Shown: positions 43,744 to 52,240 of the stretch, piece by piece
Layout of the letters: each line of letters begins with the position of its first letter
Position numbering within the stretch: position 1 is the first letter of the stretch
Assembly (NCBI RefSeq): GCF_021532315.1
Contig: NZ_JAKGAO010000012.1
Location: forward strand, 1 to 64,000
From: Paenibacillus tarimensis
GTDB taxonomy: Bacteria > Bacillota > Bacilli > Paenibacillales > Paenibacillaceae
DNA length: 64,000 bases
Direction: 5' to 3'
Made by a program: the position numbers and the translations under genes
The notes under the pieces: generated by a model
What the model saw: only the letters and a program-made list of their open reading frames with translations
Databases searched by the model: none
What the model was told of the DNA's origin: nothing

Positions 43744-43842
43744 CTACTTATGCAGCAGTTCAGCAATAGACTCCGCTCTTTCAGAGCCTGCCGCAATAAT
43801 TAATAAAATGACAAGTACGAAGGTACCGATAAAGCCGAGCAT
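43744..43842 (-). CDS. 32-residue membrane micro-protein in the Ter locus
   Basis: The product starts MLGFIGTFVLVILLIIAAG, one membrane helix, and ends in a charged helix ending LLHK. GAGGTG lies 7 bases before ATG 43842. It lies between telA and the 190-residue gene, with gaps of about 60 bases on each side. The coding frame is distinct from the flanking genes. It may be a small partner of TelA, XpaC-like or TerC membrane functions; this is inference. Confidence 0.6.
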   Translation of the reverse strand: MLGFIGTFVLVILLIIAAGSERAESIAELLHK

Positions 43843-43905
43843 AATGATCACCTCTGTCTTAATTTCTACCCATTCTATTAAGACAAAGGTGATGTTATGA
43901 CACGG

Positions 43906-44994
43906 TTAGTCCAGGAAGCTTCTTGCTGCCGCTGATTCCAGCTCGGGATTCGGTGACCCGCTCTTCAGGCCCAATCGTTTGCCAACCTGCTGGTTGATTT
44001 CCTGCATCTTCGACGTCTGCTCGGACACAGTCTGAATAATCTGACGGTTGGAATTCTCGTACTTATCCATTGCAGAGAACAGATCCCCCATCGCACGCTC
44101 AACCAGCTCCATGCTCATAGCAGGGCGTGTCAGCGCTTTGTTGGCTTTGTCAGAGGATTCGTTCAATAACCGTGCATTATCTGCGAACTGGTTACCGATC
44201 ATGTCATTGGTAGCATTAACCGCATCGATTACCTTCATCTGGTCGTCTATGGCCTGTGCGATCAGTACAGACACGGTCATCAGATGCTGCGTCTTCTGAA
44301 TCGTACTGTCAACACTATCCATTAGCTTATCATTCGTGTCATTAATAATATCCGTAGCGGCGATGGCCTGCTGATAGAGCATGATCATCTCGGTAAAGGT
44401 CTGAATCTTCGTCACAACCTTGCGGAGGCCTCGCTCCAGATAAGGCTTGCGGTCTGCATTCTCAGGCTTTGCAATCTCCTGCTCGAACAGCTCCTTCAGC
44501 CGGTTGCCATACTCCACATGCAGCTGCAGATCATATACATTCTCCAGGCTGCTGCGCTTCAAGTTGCGCATATGAATAACATTCTCTTCAAGATTCTCAC
44601 GGCCGTGACGGAGCGAGTTCACAATCACTTCAACATTCGTCTTAGCGGATTGATAGCGGTAAACATACTGCTTTATCGGTGTTTTCCTGAGCAGCTTCTG
44701 CATTAGCGATAACTGCTTGCTCTTGCTCAGTCCCTCGACTTCGCCGCGCAGCTTCAGCATGTTGTTTGCAACATCCGTCCGTTTGCCGCTCATAAGATCA
44801 TTCAGCGGGCGTTCAAGCATCGTCAGCGTCTGACCGGATTTCTCCAGCGTCTTCGAGCCCTGACGTCCAATCTCATCCATAAGCGTATCAAGCTGCAGAG
44901 CATCCGTCGTAGACACACGCTGCATTGTGCGCTCGGCTTCCTGCTCAAGCTTGTCCAGATCTTCCCGTTTCAGTTGCACCATCGTTTGTGCCAT
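43906..44994 (-). CDS. telA: TelA-family toxic anion resistance protein
   Basis: This 362-residue helical protein matches the TelA/YceH/YaaN family (PF05816). It is rich in long coiled coils, including TIQKTQHLMTVSVLIAQAID, with no membrane helix. TelA proteins are linked to resistance to tellurite and cell-wall antibiotics, and appear in Ter systems. The ATG has GAGGAGGGG about 8 bases upstream. It follows the XpaC-like gene by 15 bases; xpaC-telA pairs are common in Bacillales. Confidence 0.93.
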   Translation of the reverse strand: MAQTMVQLKREDLDKLEQEAERTMQRVSTTDALQLDTLMDEIGRQGSKTLEKSGQTLTMLERPLNDLMSGKRTDVANNMLKLRGEVEGLSKSKQLSLMQKLLRKTPIKQYVYRYQSAKTNVEVIVNSLRHGRENLEENVIHMRNLKRSSLENVYDLQLHVEYGNRLKELFEQEIAKPENADRKPYLERGLRKVVTKIQTFTEMIMLYQQAIAATDIINDTNDKLMDSVDSTIQKTQHLMTVSVLIAQAIDDQMKVIDAVNATNDMIGNQFADNARLLNESSDKANKALTRPAMSMELVERAMGDLFSAMDKYENSNRQIIQTVSEQTSKMQEINQQVGKRLGLKSGSPNPELESAAARSFLD

Positions 44995-45009
44995 AATGCG
45001 TCCCCTCCT

Positions 45010-45717
45010 CTAGTCATCAAGCCGGTAACGCTGTTGAATCAGCTCGGCCTTCGTCCTCAATTCCATAATATCCTTCTGCTCGATGGTCTGCGTGTAAAAG
45101 GTCAGCTTCGAATTAATATCCTTGATGCTGTCCAGCAGAAGTCTGCGGTTCTGGCGTTTGGCTTCTCCGCTCAAACGCAGGAACGGATTAATAGCAGAGT
45201 TAATATCCCGTCTGATCAGTCTGACGATATTGTAATTAATCGAAGCATCTCCCAGCGCTACAAGATCGGGAACCAGGCGGTTCACGCGGGCCAGCAGCGA
45301 TAAGGTCTTCTGTACGATCTCATCATCGAGGCTGTTCTTCTCGCCTTCGAGCAGGATCATATCTTCCAGTATCCCGATATATTCCACGGCTGCAGCGAGC
45401 TCCGGATCGGCTATAGCCTGAGCAGACGACTGCTGCCCGTGTGCCGGTGATGCCGGTTCAGCCGCAGGTGATGCTGGCGGATGAGCATGTGAGGCGGCCT
45501 GCGGAACAGCAGGCGATGCTTGCCGCTGCGTGATTACGGTTTCGCCTTGGGTCTCCGCAGCCGTCTTTCGGCCTGCCCGCTTTAGGATCGGAGCAATCCC
45601 TAGCAATACAAGCGTTGGGACAGCCAGTCCAGCATAAGCATTGAACAGTGCATACACAGCTAGACCTGCCGCATAACTACCTGCCGCTAGGATGAGCAAG
45701 TTTCTGTACGATTTCAT
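45010..45717 (-). CDS. XpaC-like (halogen-hydrolase family) membrane protein
   Basis: This 235-residue protein starts with two membrane helices (about residues 5-45), followed by a proline/alanine-rich linker and a helical domain of about 120 residues. The layout matches the 5-bromo-4-chloroindolyl phosphate hydrolysis (XpaC) family, which usually lies next to telA, as here. The ATG at 45717 follows AAGGAGG by 5-6 bases; a longer start at 45732 lies above that site. Its function is unproven; it probably anchors TelA to the membrane. Confidence 0.8.
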   Translation of the reverse strand: MKSYRNLLILAAGSYAAGLAVYALFNAYAGLAVPTLVLLGIAPILKRAGRKTAAETQGETVITQRQASPAVPQAASHAHPPASPAAEPASPAHGQQSSAQAIADPELAAAVEYIGILEDMILLEGEKNSLDDEIVQKTLSLLARVNRLVPDLVALGDASINYNIVRLIRRDINSAINPFLRLSGEAKRQNRRLLLDSIKDINSKLTFYTQTIEQKDIMELRTKAELIQQRYRLDD

Positions 45718-45775
45718 GACTACCTCCTTCATGCTGCTAGCAGGATGGAGCGGAGCTTTTGAATCATCCTGCTTC

Positions 45776-46786
45776 TTATTCCATTATTAGCGGCTGTTCA
45801 ATATACCCTGCCTTAATGCCGAATCTAGGCTTCGGAGGAACAGCCGGCTTGCCGAGAACAGCATTAACCGCCAGATACGGCATATTCACACCCGACAAGC
45901 ATGAAATAAACAAGCCCCCCGACATTCTGGGGTTAATTTCGAGAAGTTTAGGGACTCCTTTATTGTACCTGATTTGGATATTATAGGCATAGGGTATTCG
46001 CAGCTCCTTAGCAATACGTTTCGACAGCGACTGAAGTTCCGGATTGTCTTCAAGCCTGTACATCCTGCCTTGCGCCTTGTGCCTCGGAACAGATACGAGC
46101 AGCTCGCCCTCCTGATCAGCAACGCAGTCAATACTGTATTCCGGACCCTCCAGATGCTCCATCACCATGAGATCACCGAAGCGGGTCTGTGAAGCCAAGG
46201 TTCGATAGGCGTCCTCGAATGTTGTAGACAGCGTAACATAGCCATACAGCTCAGCAAGCCGGTCCGTTGTGTTGTTAATAATGCGGAATCCCATGCCGCC
46301 CTCAGACCTCGTAGGTTTGAAGCAGACATTATGTCCAGCAGCCGCCAGCCGTTCATAAGCCTCCTTAAACTGCCCCGCAGTCTGCACAACCTCGTAGTCG
46401 GGTATCTCAACCAGGTTACGGCTCCTCACCGATTCATAGAAGGTGCGCTTATCCATCATCGCCTCAAGCAGTTCCCTATCGCGGCAAACCATCACCCTGG
46501 TGCCAATCTCATCAAACAGGTGAATGTGACGAACGATGTCCTCCATATGCAGCCGGGGGATAAACACGTCGATCCGGTGCCGCCGGCAAAAGTCCGCACA
46601 ATATTCCACATAAGGCAGTCCGGTAATGGACGGCTCTGCTTCCTTATAGTCGGTTTCCAGCAATGACATATGGTTAAGGTCAGGATGAGTCCCGAAAAAT
46701 TCGAACAATTCGCCCTCCGGGTTCTCTCTAATCGCGCGAATGTAGTGGTACATCACTGAAAACCAGCGGTTAAAATAAATTCTAGT
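45776..46786 (-). CDS. ATP-grasp ligase of the Ter biosynthetic module
   Basis: This roughly 336-residue enzyme has an ATP-grasp fold: VCFKPTRSEGGMGFRI for the first ATP lysine and loop, VMEHLEGPEYSIDCVADQEG, and the metal site LLEINPRMSGG. ATP-grasp enzymes join a carboxylate to an amine or thiol through an acyl phosphate. It is one of the standard enzymes of the Ter-linked nucleoside-type pathway. The start is uncertain: I chose ATG 46786, though 46807 and a TTG at 46828 are also in frame. It directly follows the HAD phosphatase gene. Confidence 0.85.
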   Translation of the reverse strand, partial: TRIYFNRWFSVMYHYIRAIRENPEGELFEFFGTHPDLNHMSLLETDYKEAEPSITGLPYVEYCADFCRRHRIDVFIPRLHMEDIVRHIHLFDEIGTRVMVCRDRELLEAMMDKRTFYESVRSRNLVEIPDYEVVQTAGQFKEAYERLAAAGHNVCFKPTRSEGGMGFRIINNTTDRLAELYGYVTLSTTFEDAYRTLASQTRFGDLMVMEHLEGPEYSIDCVADQEGELLVSVPRHKAQGRMYRLEDNPELQSLSKRIAKELRIPYAYNIQIRYNKGVPKLLEINPRMSGGLFISCLSGVNMPYLAVNAVLGKPAVPPKPRFGIKAGYIEQPLIME

Positions 46787-46821
46787 CATCTGTTCACGAT
46801 TCTCCATTCTTTGTGGGAGGT

Positions 46822-47628
46822 CTAACAAGAGAACTGACTGCGGGCTACGTCCAGACAGGCTTCCAGAATTTCTTCCGCAGCCTCTGCACCGGTCCGTCTG
46901 GTAAATACAATATGAGAATGCTCGTTATATTGCCGCTTCAGTTCGCCATGTGAAGGCGCGAATGCAGTATCTGCCGCAAGCAGCAGGCTCTCATCAAGCA
47001 GGCTGTCCCCGGCTGCCAAGACTCGGGATTCGCCAAGCTTTTCTTTCACATACACGAGCGCTGCTCCCTTACTCACCTGTTCCGGCACCAGATATATCTT
47101 GCGGCCCTGAAGGGAATAGCTCCACCCATGAGCTGCAAGCTCTTTCCTGAATGAGTCTATCTTCTCCGCCGGAAGCTTGTCCCGTTCCACAACAATGGAG
47201 TAGAACAGACCATCGCATAAGGTGGATGATTGAACCCAGCTGTCGTCTGCAATCCGCTGAAACATCTCCTGAATCTCACCCTGCTCCGAGCACCCCTCAC
47301 GAACCGCCTGCCGGACCAGACTGTCCCACTCTTGATCGATTTCCCCGTTTATCAGTACATTCCCGCCATTGCTTACTATGACGTATTCAGGAATCACCCA
47401 CTCCCGGAAAGCGAATATCCGGTGGTACTGCTCCGGCGTTCTCGCCGTCACGGGTACAAAGGGGGCTAGCTCATTCAGCTCCCTCAGTCTGGCAGCTGCA
47501 GCCCGGGTCATATAAGAAATATGCCTGCCCTGGAATAATTCAACCGGAACCATATCATCCAGGCTTATACTGCCCTTCGAGCGTTCCGAGTAGATTAGGG
47601 TCTGATCCAGATCGCTTGCGAATAACAT
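46822..47628 (-). CDS. HAD-superfamily phosphatase of the Ter biosynthetic module
   Basis: This 268-residue HAD hydrolase (Cof/sucrose-phosphatase-like) has nucleophile DLDQT, motif II VTARTPEQYHRI and motif IV GDSLLDESLLLAA. It removes a phosphate from a sugar-phosphate-type intermediate. The ATG at 47628 overlaps the stop of the upstream PRTase fusion by 1 base, with GAAGGA upstream. HAD phosphatases of this type are part of the predicted Ter-linked pathway alongside phosphoribosyltransferases. Confidence 0.88.
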   Translation of the reverse strand: MLFASDLDQTLIYSERSKGSISLDDMVPVELFQGRHISYMTRAAAARLRELNELAPFVPVTARTPEQYHRIFAFREWVIPEYVIVSNGGNVLINGEIDQEWDSLVRQAVREGCSEQGEIQEMFQRIADDSWVQSSTLCDGLFYSIVVERDKLPAEKIDSFRKELAAHGWSYSLQGRKIYLVPEQVSKGAALVYVKEKLGESRVLAAGDSLLDESLLLAADTAFAPSHGELKRQYNEHSHIVFTRRTGAEAAEEILEACLDVARSQFSC

Positions 47629-50123
47629 TAGACCGTTCCTTCCTTCAGCGGCTTGATAATGCCGCAGCATGAATAGCTGAGTCCCGGAAATTCCTCTACC
47701 GGTACGTTACGTTCTGCGGCCAGCATCCGGATATGCTTCAGGTCCGGATTATCCAGCCGGTTGACAAGAATTTTCCACGGAATACGCCGGAGCAGTACAC
47801 GTGTCGTTTCACCGACTCCGGGCTTAATCAGATTACTATCAGGAATGCCGAAGACCTGCTGGATACGGCGGACATCCTTCATCCCCTGCCAGGTTACCCT
47901 GCTGTCATCCTGCTGCTCAAGCAGCTGTTCAGCCGCAAGCTGGGCCTTGCGGAAGACCGCAGCAAATTGCCCGCTTATCATATCGGCAAAATAATTGGTG
48001 AGATCCTCTTCCATCCACTCGCGATAATATTTGGCACCATGAAATTCTCCGGGCCCGATCAAGTCGTCACGGAGCACCGTGCGGCTAACTAGCCCGGACA
48101 CAGTCGAATTCAGACAAGCGCTCGGAATCAGGTAATCCTCCCTCGTCCCGAATGTCTCGGCGCAGCGTCCAGGATCAGCCAGCACTGCCAGATCATCTTC
48201 CACTTCCAAGCCATATTTCTCCCGAAGCTTCCTGCAGGACTCGGTGAGCACTCGGCGGATGGCACCCTTGCCTGTCCAGCCGTCCACGAACTGTATCCTC
48301 CGGTGAGGATGCTGCTGAGCGATATAGAGCACCGCGTTCTCGTCCATACCTTTGCCTCTGATGATCGATAAGCTGTAATGCGGCACATCAAGGTTATGTA
48401 TCTGCTTGAGATAGCGCTTAATCAGCACACCAACAGGCGTTCCAGCTCTCGCAAGGGATGCCAGCACGACATCCGGCCCCTTCCTGTGAAGTATTAGCTC
48501 TGCCACTGTACCCGCCGCCTCAGCTATCCGGTAAGAAGCTTCGCTCAGTGTTTCGTGGAACAAGGACAGGTATCGTTCTGTCGGCCGGTACTCAACAGGG
48601 AGCATCTCGGAATAGTGAACGCCTGACTGGATGGCTTCCTCACGGTCCTCGGTCGGTCTCTCCAGCTGTGCGCCGCTTATATCTTTGAGCAGAAAAATAA
48701 CATCCTCCGGCTTATAGCTGCCGATTGGCTGCGGGCCTCTAATCTTGGTCATATCTTGAAAATAAACAAAATAAACCGCGGGGATATCCAGTGTCCGGAT
48801 AACCGACTTCATTTCGGCCAGTTGTTCGTCATTCATACGCCGTTCCATAAACACAAACAGATCATTATAGTGGCCTGGCGTGATATTGTACATGAAATTG
48901 CGAACACTTTTGTCCTCGGGTGAACTGTAGCTGTAAGCTGACTTGACCGCATAGTCTTCATCCGGCGCCGGATGGATGGGGCTTCTTGTCGTTGACTGAT
49001 ACAGCACACCCTCTCCCATCTCCGCAGCGATGCGCATCGGCAGATACATAAACTCTCCGGTACCCAAGCAGAGTGTTCTCGTCCCTGTCCGGTAAGGGGT
49101 GAGAACCTCGCCAGCCCTGCGGATAGCCTGCAGCTGGCATTGTTCCTCTTCAGCGCGGAGGCCAAACCTGCCGGTTCCGCTCAAATACGCCGTGGCGCCT
49201 CCCTGACCTGCAGCATGCGGGAATAAGTCTGCGAGCGAAATCATACGGATAACCGGGGCGCGATCCACTGTATCCTGGTGCGGGGCTGTCACGCTGCCGC
49301 TACTTTGCTCAACCGGCCTGCCGCTTACCTGTATAGTCCCGGCTACTAATGACAAGCATGTAATCGTTATACCCAGCTCTTCCTCATATCGGCGGAAGCG
49401 TGCTTGATCCTCATCAGAGCGCCAATCAAGAAGACTTGCAGCAACAAACCTGGTCTTACCGTATTTCGCATGCAGATCCGAAATGATGTTCAGTGTCGTC
49501 TTCCCAGTTGTCATCTCGTCGTCAACCAGCACAATCGTATCCGCCTTGGCGAACAGTTCGGGATCACTCGCGTAGCAGCGGTGTGCGGTCGCATGTGAAT
49601 GCTCTTCTTCAAAATTAATGCACGAGCTTACATCTTCAATTAATTCCCGTGTCGTATGCAGATAGCTGGCCGCTCCACCGAATGTGCTGAACATACTGTG
49701 CCCAAGAGCAGTCGCTGTTTCCGCAAACCCGATAAATAACGTGTTTTCTTCGATCGGCATCGGGTGCCGGGCCATTCGGCGATATATGACATCCGCGCAA
49801 TCTCCGGATGCCATGGCTTCGGCGGCCTCTTCAACAGCCAGCGGAAGCTCGAGGTTCAATCTCTGGCCGAACAGCAGCCCTAAGATCATGCCGGATAACA
49901 GCGATACTTGCGGCCTAACCGGAATATGCTTGCCAAGAACCCTGCTCACAAACAAGAAGCCCCGTTTCTTGTTCATGCGTGCAGCCATCTGAAACAGCGT
50001 GTCCAGCGGAATGTTTAACGGATTATGTGCTATCTCAATCTGGACCGATAAGTCACCAAGTATATTAAATAATTGCCGGTTCCCGTTCTTCTGAGAGGAG
50101 ACAGGTGAAGTTTTGATTTTCAT
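47628..50123 (-). CDS. Three-domain PRTase-TRSP-PRTase fusion of the Ter module
   Basis: This 831-residue protein appears to fuse three domains usually encoded by two or three genes. Residues about 20-270 are a phosphoribosyltransferase with the PRPP loop IVLVDDEMTTGKTTLN. Residues about 320-460 resemble the TRSP domain (TLCLGTGEFMYLPMRIAAEM). Residues about 500-830 resemble the second, StiP-like PRTase (VVLASLARAGTPVGVLIKRY, then VDGWTGKGAI). Together they should make a ribosylated or nucleoside-like product. ATG 50123 has GGGG about 7 bases upstream; the N-terminus overlaps the CitE-like gene by 59 bases. Confidence 0.85.
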   Translation of the reverse strand: MKIKTSPVSSQKNGNRQLFNILGDLSVQIEIAHNPLNIPLDTLFQMAARMNKKRGFLFVSRVLGKHIPVRPQVSLLSGMILGLLFGQRLNLELPLAVEEAAEAMASGDCADVIYRRMARHPMPIEENTLFIGFAETATALGHSMFSTFGGAASYLHTTRELIEDVSSCINFEEEHSHATAHRCYASDPELFAKADTIVLVDDEMTTGKTTLNIISDLHAKYGKTRFVAASLLDWRSDEDQARFRRYEEELGITITCLSLVAGTIQVSGRPVEQSSGSVTAPHQDTVDRAPVIRMISLADLFPHAAGQGGATAYLSGTGRFGLRAEEEQCQLQAIRRAGEVLTPYRTGTRTLCLGTGEFMYLPMRIAAEMGEGVLYQSTTRSPIHPAPDEDYAVKSAYSYSSPEDKSVRNFMYNITPGHYNDLFVFMERRMNDEQLAEMKSVIRTLDIPAVYFVYFQDMTKIRGPQPIGSYKPEDVIFLLKDISGAQLERPTEDREEAIQSGVHYSEMLPVEYRPTERYLSLFHETLSEASYRIAEAAGTVAELILHRKGPDVVLASLARAGTPVGVLIKRYLKQIHNLDVPHYSLSIIRGKGMDENAVLYIAQQHPHRRIQFVDGWTGKGAIRRVLTESCRKLREKYGLEVEDDLAVLADPGRCAETFGTREDYLIPSACLNSTVSGLVSRTVLRDDLIGPGEFHGAKYYREWMEEDLTNYFADMISGQFAAVFRKAQLAAEQLLEQQDDSRVTWQGMKDVRRIQQVFGIPDSNLIKPGVGETTRVLLRRIPWKILVNRLDNPDLKHIRMLAAERNVPVEEFPGLSYSCCGIIKPLKEGTV

Positions 50124-51270
50124 GCAGCACCCCATATATAGTTGATCTCATTATGATCCGCTCTGCCCAGTTCAGATGAGGTTTGATTTCATTCATCTTG
50201 TTCGAGTAGCGGCTCTTCATAACGCCCAGGTTCCCGTGATTATGCTCCATAATATGAAGAGCATCCTGATATTCCTCATGCGTAACCACATACAAGGCTT
50301 GAACGGGTTTGATATGAGTCGGATGGATAATTGTTTTGCCGATCATACCGTTCTCCTTGTCCAGTGAAACCTCACGCATTAACCCGTCAACATAGCGGTT
50401 GATGTAAGACATCCGCAGCTTGCGGCCGCTCCTGCCCATGCTCTCTTCGAAAGGCGTCTGTCGAAGCTGCGGCTTCAGCACGCGGTCACTTTTGAAATAC
50501 TCCCAGACCGGACCGGAGATGACATAATGGTTGTCCGCCCGGCCGAAGATGTTAACGATATCAGCAATGCAATCTCTTATAACGGCAATATCATAGATTG
50601 TACTGTCCGGACTTCGCCGCAGACCGAAGAGACTGGAGAAGTCGGTTGCGCCTATCCTGACATTCAGCACATACGGCTTGTACTCATCCAGCAGCTCCCT
50701 GATTGCCAGCAGGGTCTCAAGGCGGCTTTCCCGGTAAATGATCTCATTACTCTCCAGAATCGGCATGCCGTAGAGCCTGTGAGAGATTCCGTTATCATGC
50801 TCATTGAACTCTGCAATCAGCCTGAAGTAGGCAGAACCGCAGACAGCATTAAACTTCGGGAGAACAAAGCCGGTCACATGCGTAAATGCCGTCCCGCCGA
50901 GCATTAACAAGCGTTCCAGCTGCTCCGGAGAGCGAACACGAATAAAAATGAGCGGAACACGCTCCAAGTCGAGGTCGCCGGAATCAACATACAGGTCAAT
51001 AGTCCGAAGGGTGTTGCGGAGCGTCTCTTCTGCCAGCAAGACCATATTGTCCCCGACAGCATCCTCCAGATCCAGAACGATGGAGACCAGCCCCTCATAC
51101 CTCGCAGCAACCAGATCATCCGCTATCCGGTCCCGGGTCGCCGGCATATATAAGGCTGATCCAACGGCGTGCGCAAGGATATTACGGTCAGCATGGTTAT
51201 TGAAATGCAGCGGTAATGAATGAAATAAGGAATGCTCCTCTTCCTCTGTCAAATAGCTGAAATATCTCAT
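50065..51270 (-). CDS. HpcH/HpaI (CitE-like) aldolase/lyase of the Ter module
   Basis: This 401-residue protein has a TIM-barrel fold of the HpcH/HpaI and citrate-lyase beta class, with the metal-site motifs SIVLDLEDAVGDN and YGMPILESNEII. These enzymes make or break C-C bonds using metal-bound carboxylates. It is the standard C-C lyase of the Ter-linked biosynthetic module. The ATG follows GAGGAGGG by about 7 bases. Its 3' end overlaps the PRTase fusion by 59 bases, in a different frame. Confidence 0.9.
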   Translation of the reverse strand: MRYFSYLTEEEEHSLFHSLPLHFNNHADRNILAHAVGSALYMPATRDRIADDLVAARYEGLVSIVLDLEDAVGDNMVLLAEETLRNTLRTIDLYVDSGDLDLERVPLIFIRVRSPEQLERLLMLGGTAFTHVTGFVLPKFNAVCGSAYFRLIAEFNEHDNGISHRLYGMPILESNEIIYRESRLETLLAIRELLDEYKPYVLNVRIGATDFSSLFGLRRSPDSTIYDIAVIRDCIADIVNIFGRADNHYVISGPVWEYFKSDRVLKPQLRQTPFEESMGRSGRKLRMSYINRYVDGLMREVSLDKENGMIGKTIIHPTHIKPVQALYVVTHEEYQDALHIMEHNHGNLGVMKSRYSNKMNEIKPHLNWAERIIMRSTIYGVLHENQNFTCLLSEEREPAII

Positions 51271-51329
51271 TGCCCACCCTCCTCATCGGTTGTCGAAGCA
51301 TTTATTCGCTGCTTTATATTTTCGTAAAG

Positions 51330-51366
51330 TTAAAATATCCCTCATTGACCATGAGGGATATTTCAA
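51330..51366 (-). terminator. Hairpin between terC and the biosynthetic genes
   Basis: AAATATCCCTCA and its exact complement (arms at about 51333-51344 and 51352-51363) form a stem between terC and the CitE-like gene. The T residues lie inside the arm, so termination may be partial. It would let the TerD/TerC part be made in excess over the enzymes. Confidence 0.6.
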
Positions 51367-51385
51367 GAAATGTAATCCAGACCAT

Positions 51386-52183
51386 TTAAACCGATGTGTG
51401 CGTTTCGTTTCCTCTGTTCTTCTTCAAGGTACTGTAGACCATCGTACCCAGGAAGACTGCGATCAGAATGCCGAAGAACACGTTGTGGGATACATGGAAC
51501 CCGTATGCTCCCGCTATCATTTTAGCCCCGATTATGACAATCAGAATGAACGCCGCCTTCTCAAGCTCAGGAAACTTCTCGATCAGCTTCAGGAAGACCT
51601 GGGCAACACCACGCATCATCAATACGCCGAGCAGGCCGCCTAGGAACAGAACCCATACCTGCTCACTGACGCCGAATGCGGCCAGCACACTGTCGATACT
51701 GAAGGCAATATCCATCAGTTCCACCGCCAGCACTGTACGCCAGAAGCCATATGCTTTACCCTCAATCTGTTCCTCCTGCTCTTTTTTACGGCCTATATAC
51801 GGGATAAGAGGAATACCTCCAACCCGCGCAAGCTTAAACTCCAGGCCGAAGAGGTTACTGAGAGCAATCCAGAGCAGGTATAAGCCGCCTGCCACTTTAA
51901 CCCATGTAATTTTAACCAGATATGTACCTACACCAATGGCAATGAACCGGAATATATAGGCACCAATGATACCGTAAAATAGCGCCTTCTTCTGCTGTTC
52001 TTTCGGCAGATGGCGAACCATTACAGCAAGGACCAGGGCGTTGTCGGCTGACAGCAGTCCCTCAAGAATGACCAGAGTAAGGATTATCCCCCAGTTTGCC
52101 GGGTCGCTGAAAACCATGGATAGGTTCTCCCAGCTAAAAAAGCTTGCAAAGTTCTCGAGCATGCTTTGTATAAAAGCTGCCAT
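51386..52183 (-). CDS. terC: TerC-family integral membrane protein
   Basis: This 265-residue protein has about seven or eight membrane helices and the TerC signatures EGLLSADNALVLAVMVRHLP and AVELMDIAFSIDSVLAAFG, with conserved acidic residues in the membrane. TerC proteins (YceF in B. subtilis) are linked to metal resistance, with manganese export proposed for some. The ATG has AGGAGG about 8 bases upstream. It ends the TerD part of the locus and is followed by a hairpin. Confidence 0.95.
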   Translation of the reverse strand: MAAFIQSMLENFASFFSWENLSMVFSDPANWGIILTLVILEGLLSADNALVLAVMVRHLPKEQQKKALFYGIIGAYIFRFIAIGVGTYLVKITWVKVAGGLYLLWIALSNLFGLEFKLARVGGIPLIPYIGRKKEQEEQIEGKAYGFWRTVLAVELMDIAFSIDSVLAAFGVSEQVWVLFLGGLLGVLMMRGVAQVFLKLIEKFPELEKAAFILIVIIGAKMIAGAYGFHVSHNVFFGILIAVFLGTMVYSTLKKNRGNETHTSV

Positions 52184-52240
52184 TCATGTAGCCTCCTAAT
52201 GTGCTTCCCGATTAAATGTTTAACTGCGATGGGAAGAAAG

